NCBI GenBank assembly: GCA_023434825.1 | Contig: JAEYSH010000109.1 | Coordinates: 1-7,976 of the forward strand | Source of the DNA: Methanobacteriota archaeon | GTDB lineage: Archaea; Methanobacteriota; Methanobacteria; Methanobacteriales; Methanobacteriaceae | Direction of reading: 5' to 3' | Length of the DNA: 7,976 nt | Shown here: positions 5,916-7,976 of the stretch, one piece after another | Numbering within the stretch: the stretch's first letter is position 1 | Layout of the letters: each line of letters opens with the position of its first letter | Notes under the pieces: model-generated | Told to the model about the DNA's origin: nothing | Database searches by the model: none | Seen by the model: the letters and a program-made list of their open reading frames with translations, nothing else | Position numbers and translations under genes: made by a program

Positions 5916-6704
5916 TTACGATTTAATGCTTTTTCGCGCCTTATTGCACTCATAACATCCTCCTTCTGGATGATGAAGGAAAATAAGTGGATCAAGAGCT
6001 AAATGTTTAAGGGCTACCTCAACAATATCTTTTGATTTTGCTAGCCGTGAGTGAGCATGACCTACATAGCCTTCAGATTGTAGTCCTTTCTCTAGCAGCC
6101 ATTCATCTACAAGCGCGAAACGAAGGCAGCAATGATCATTTTCCCCATATTCAATTCGAACTGGTATTTCTTCTTGAATTACTGTGCAATATCGAGAAAC
6201 CCGATAGGGAACATTGGCAAGCAGTTCTGCTAAATGAATCGTTGTATCAGCATCGTGATTAACTCCAATAAGCAGTACCTTTCCATTCAATTCATATACG
6301 CGACCAATAGGACTTTCAGGAATATGTGGAGGGATAGGCAGCGAATCAGAAACTATGTAAGTAGCTTTTGGCCCTAATGCTGCAAATGCAAAACAATGGT
6401 TACTTCGTGCTACACCAGGTAATCGCCAAAAAATCTCAGCAACAACTCCTAAATCCGGATAAACATGAGTATTCGAGGGATCAAAGACTTCATTATCATT
6501 TTCAGTCCATGAAGGCATTACTAAAGTACCTTCAGGGCCTATGGCATCTAAAATAGCCATTATTAAACCCTCTGGACCTCCTTCTACTGGTCGAGTGGCC
6601 CTAAATGATGTATGCACTAACAAAACATCTCCTTTCTTAACACCAAGAGATAAAAGCTGATTAGTTACATAAGCTTTGCTCAGTTCATCTTGTTCTTTTT
6701 TCAT
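5916..6704 (-). CDS. Aminoglycoside 3-N-acetyltransferase, AAC(3)-IV-like
   Basis: A 262-residue protein of the antibiotic N-acetyltransferase (AAC(3)/YokD) family, which transfers acetyl from acetyl-CoA to the 3-amino group of 2-deoxystreptamine aminoglycosides. Motifs: LLVHTSFRATRPVEGGPEGL (28-47), GTLVMPSW (59-66), DPSNTHVYPDLGVVAEIFWR (75-94), RSNHCFAFAALGP (100-112), GVNHDADTTIHLAE (147-160) with the active-site histidine region, ENDHCC (188-193), and a C-terminal CYEC (250-253). As I recall bacterial AAC(3)-IV, well over half the residues match along most of the length, including the unusual cysteine-bearing C-terminus. Small differences are HC for HP at 103-104 and DADTT for DANTT at 151-155. 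The start is ATG 6704, nine bases after AAAGG; a TTG at 6713 abuts that site directly and is unlikely. Lead gene of an operon with two SRPBCC genes. True substrate untested; archaeal ribosomes are insensitive to many aminoglycosides. Confidence 0.87.
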   Translation of the reverse strand: MKKEQDELSKAYVTNQLLSLGVKKGDVLLVHTSFRATRPVEGGPEGLIMAILDAIGPEGTLVMPSWTENDNEVFDPSNTHVYPDLGVVAEIFWRLPGVARSNHCFAFAALGPKATYIVSDSLPIPPHIPESPIGRVYELNGKVLLIGVNHDADTTIHLAELLANVPYRVSRYCTVIQEEIPVRIEYGENDHCCLRFALVDEWLLEKGLQSEGYVGHAHSRLAKSKDIVEVALKHLALDPLIFLHHPEGGCYECNKARKSIKS

Positions 6705-6832
6705 TAATTTCAACCTTTCATGTATCTTTAATACATCACTAAAAACATGAAAAATTAAGAAATGATTTTAAGTAATAATAATAAGTAAATTAAAAATAAT
6801 AAATTTATCGGGAATCACCAAGTTTAAATTAA
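6705..6832 (-). promoter_or_regulatory. aac(3) upstream region with probable promoter and trm5 3' tail
   Basis: This 128-bp gap lies after the trm5 stop and before aac(3), both on the - strand. Reading down the - strand, a T-rich tract about 6783-6800 could terminate trm5. AT-rich stretches with TATA-like options between about 6762 and 6800 could start aac(3), but I cannot single out a box. Near the gene it holds AAAGG (6714-6718) as ribosome binding site, plus nested inverted repeats. A more GC-containing patch at about 6807-6823 is unexplained. Confidence 0.4.
6716..6752 (-). repeat. Nested inverted repeats in the aac(3) leader
   Basis: On the + strand, ATGTAT (6720-6725) and ATACAT (6731-6736) are perfect arms around 5 bases. 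An outer pair, TTTCATG (6716-6722) and CATGAAA (6746-6752), flanks them. The two pairings share bases 6720-6722, so as RNA they exclude each other, and the outer one includes part of the ribosome binding site. It could be an operator or leader structure, but short repeats are common by chance in AT-rich DNA. Confidence 0.4.
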
Positions 6833-7855
6833 TTACACAACTTTCGCATCAATTCCCATGTGCCAGATGCCAGGACTTCTTGAACGGACTTTTCTTTTAT
6901 TTAAAATTTCTACTTTTCTTGGATGTGCTGCCTTTTTAAGTCGCTCCACTGGTTTTTCAAAATCATCTGAAAATTCATAATAATGGATAATTCCACCGTC
7001 TTTTATGGAATTCATAGCAGAATCAAGAAATTCATAAGCAGTCCCTGGCAAATTCATTATAATTCTATCTGCTTTAATTTCTTTATTTTCTAAAACTTCT
7101 CTTACGTCCCCTAAAATTGGAATTACTTTGTCTTTAACTTTATTAAGACTGATATTTTTCTTTGCATAGTAATAAGCATCAGGATTTATGTCAATTGAAT
7201 AAATTTTTACATCATGATTTCTTGCAATTAATACGGGAAATGGTGCAACTCCGCCAAACATGTCCACTATTACTTCGTGATCTTTTACATTATCTGCAAC
7301 TCTTTTACGTTCTGTTGCTAAGCGAGGGCTGAAATATACCATCTTAACATCAAGAATTAATTTAGATCCAAATTCTTGATGTATAGTTTCGGATATGTCT
7401 TCTCCTGCAATATGTTCAAGTTCTCTTGTCCTAATAATTCCTTTGATTTCGCTCTTTTTTCTATAAATAGCTTTTCTTTTGGTAAATTTAAGGGCTGCTT
7501 CTCCAATTAACCCTTTATATTCTTCTAAATCTTCAGGAATTTCAAGGATAACCACATCTCCAATTATATCAAATGAGCCCCGAATTTCCTCAATTTTTGA
7601 ATCATCAATTTTACCTTTAAGATAATCTTTAAGACTTTTTGGACCTCTTTTTTGCATTTCAAAATCAGTTTCAATAATTTCAACGTTAATCGACTCAATA
7701 TCTTCTAATAATCTTCCATCTGGTTCTTCTATAATCGGTATTATAACAAAATCATCTTCACGCTTAATTTTAGCCTCAAGATTAATGAGAGAGTTATTCA
7801 ATAATATTTTACGCACATCATTTGCCATATCTTTCTTAATTTTTAGACCAATCAT
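6833..7855 (-). CDS. trm5: tRNA (guanine37-N1)-methyltransferase Trm5 (Trm5b-like)
   Basis: A 340-residue SAM-dependent enzyme that makes m1G at position 37 of tRNA, preventing frameshifts. The start is ATG 7855, six bases after GAGG (7862-7865); a TTG at 7867 overlaps that site and is rejected. Domains: an N-terminal D1 domain (about 1-70) that in Trm5b recognises the tRNA elbow, a middle domain with RRELEH-like RTRELEHIAGED (143-154), then YFSPRLATER (174-183) and a class I Rossmann domain with DMFGGVAPFP (198-207), SIDINPD (220-226), NLPGTAYEFLD (268-278) and GGIIHYYEF (287-295). It resembles the Methanocaldococcus Trm5b throughout. The SAM motif I reads GGVAPF where the family usually has AGVGPF. 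It is divergent from dphB with a shared intergenic region. Confidence 0.92.
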   Translation of the reverse strand: MIGLKIKKDMANDVRKILLNNSLINLEAKIKREDDFVIIPIIEEPDGRLLEDIESINVEIIETDFEMQKRGPKSLKDYLKGKIDDSKIEEIRGSFDIIGDVVILEIPEDLEEYKGLIGEAALKFTKRKAIYRKKSEIKGIIRTRELEHIAGEDISETIHQEFGSKLILDVKMVYFSPRLATERKRVADNVKDHEVIVDMFGGVAPFPVLIARNHDVKIYSIDINPDAYYYAKKNISLNKVKDKVIPILGDVREVLENKEIKADRIIMNLPGTAYEFLDSAMNSIKDGGIIHYYEFSDDFEKPVERLKKAAHPRKVEILNKRKVRSRSPGIWHMGIDAKVV

Positions 7856-7951
7856 GATTTTCCTCAATTTAAGCTTAAAACTAATAAATATTAGTGATTA
7901 AAGTATAACTATTATTGATAATTAATATTTTTAAATTTATTTGGTGACAAC
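7856..7951. promoter_or_regulatory. Divergent promoter region between trm5 and dphB
   Basis: This 96-bp, very AT-rich stretch must hold promoters for trm5 (-) and dphB (+). GAGG (7862-7865, - strand) and GGTGA (7943-7947, + strand) are their ribosome binding sites. TATA-like sequence is abundant (for dphB around 7918-7930), so no box can be fixed. A perfect palindrome lies at 7880-7895. Confidence 0.5.
7880..7895. repeat. 16-bp inverted repeat upstream of trm5
   Basis: ACTAAT (7880-7885) and ATTAGT (7890-7895) are perfect inverted arms around AAAT. It lies 25 bp upstream of the trm5 start codon, where a TATA box or a repressor could bind. The AT-rich setting makes chance a real option. Confidence 0.3.
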
Positions 7952-7976
7952 ATGCTTTATTTTATTGGTTTAGGAC
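7952..7976 (+). CDS. dphB: Diphthine synthase DphB, N-terminal fragment only
   Basis: Eight codons (MLYFIGLG) begin at ATG 7952, four bases after GGTGA, and run off the window. Archaeal diphthine synthases open with MLYxxGLGL, the first strand and SAM-site loop of the tetrapyrrole-methylase-like fold. The enzyme methylates the modified histidine of elongation factor 2 during diphthamide formation. Placement beside trm5 fits a pair of translation-fidelity genes, and my unverified recollection of related genomes has these two genes adjacent. With so few residues the call rests on the start motif and the context. Confidence 0.7.

Noticed and set aside
5691..6002. A 103-codon open frame on the + strand across the aac(3)-AHSA1 junction
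   Set aside because: It lies antisense to two well-supported coding regions, resembles no family, and has no convincing ribosome binding site.
6726..6747. A six-codon open frame (MFLVMY) on the - strand upstream of aac(3), like a resistance-gene leader peptide
   Set aside because: No ribosome binding site precedes it, it is short enough to arise by chance, and leader-peptide control is not known to me for AAC(3) genes in archaea.
6764..6803. AT-rich stretch with repeated AATAATA-like units between aac(3) and trm5
   Set aside because: Low-complexity intergenic sequence; units are irregular, with no spacer-repeat structure of a CRISPR array or true tandem repeat.
4925..6832. A mobile element carrying the aac operon
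   Set aside because: No transposase, integrase, terminal inverted repeats, target duplication or tRNA was seen at either edge. Acquisition is suspected only from gene content.

Overview
The window looks like chromosomal DNA of a methanogenic archaeon of the order Methanobacteriales, most likely Methanobacterium or a close relative. The evidence is a run of methanogenesis marker protein (Mmp) genes, an archaeal Trm5-type tRNA methyltransferase, the first codons of an archaeal diphthine synthase, AT-rich intergenic DNA with poly-T termination tracts, and GGAGG/GAGG/GGTGA ribosome binding sites. The genus is inferred from protein resemblance recalled from memory; nothing was searched.

Bases 1-3945 (+ strand) are one tightly packed operon: the 3' part of mmp6, a DUF2111-type gene, mmp5, mmp15, mmp17 and a short stand-alone nifB. 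Gaps are 8-nt and 3-nt overlaps up to about 39 nt, and a T-rich tract follows nifB. Mmp17 is a component of the ATP-driven complex that reductively activates methyl-coenzyme M reductase (MCR). That complex carries iron-sulfur clusters resembling the [8Fe-9S-C] product of NifB. NifB here is therefore best read as a cofactor maker for MCR activation rather than for nitrogen fixation. Mmp15 is a two-part protein: an N-terminal CxxC domain fused to an ASKHA activator ATPase like those that drive 2-hydroxyacyl-CoA dehydratases. Mmp5 looks like a free-standing version of the N-terminal part. No assigned function is known to me for Mmp5, Mmp6, Mmp15 or DUF2111.

Bases 3946-4922 hold a poly-T terminator, a probable promoter and mtnA (+), a methylthioribose-1-phosphate isomerase homologue.

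Bases 4925-6832 (- strand) hold an accessory-looking three-gene operon, transcribed as aac(3), AHSA1/SRPBCC gene 1, AHSA1/SRPBCC gene 2. The first gene strikingly resembles the bacterial aminoglycoside 3-N-acetyltransferase AAC(3)-IV. Its upstream region carries nested inverted repeats.

Bases 6833-7976 return to core genes: trm5 (-, tRNA m1G37 methyltransferase) divergent from dphB (+, only eight codons inside the window). Both support accurate archaeal translation. No tRNA, rRNA, CRISPR, insertion sequence or integration site was found.
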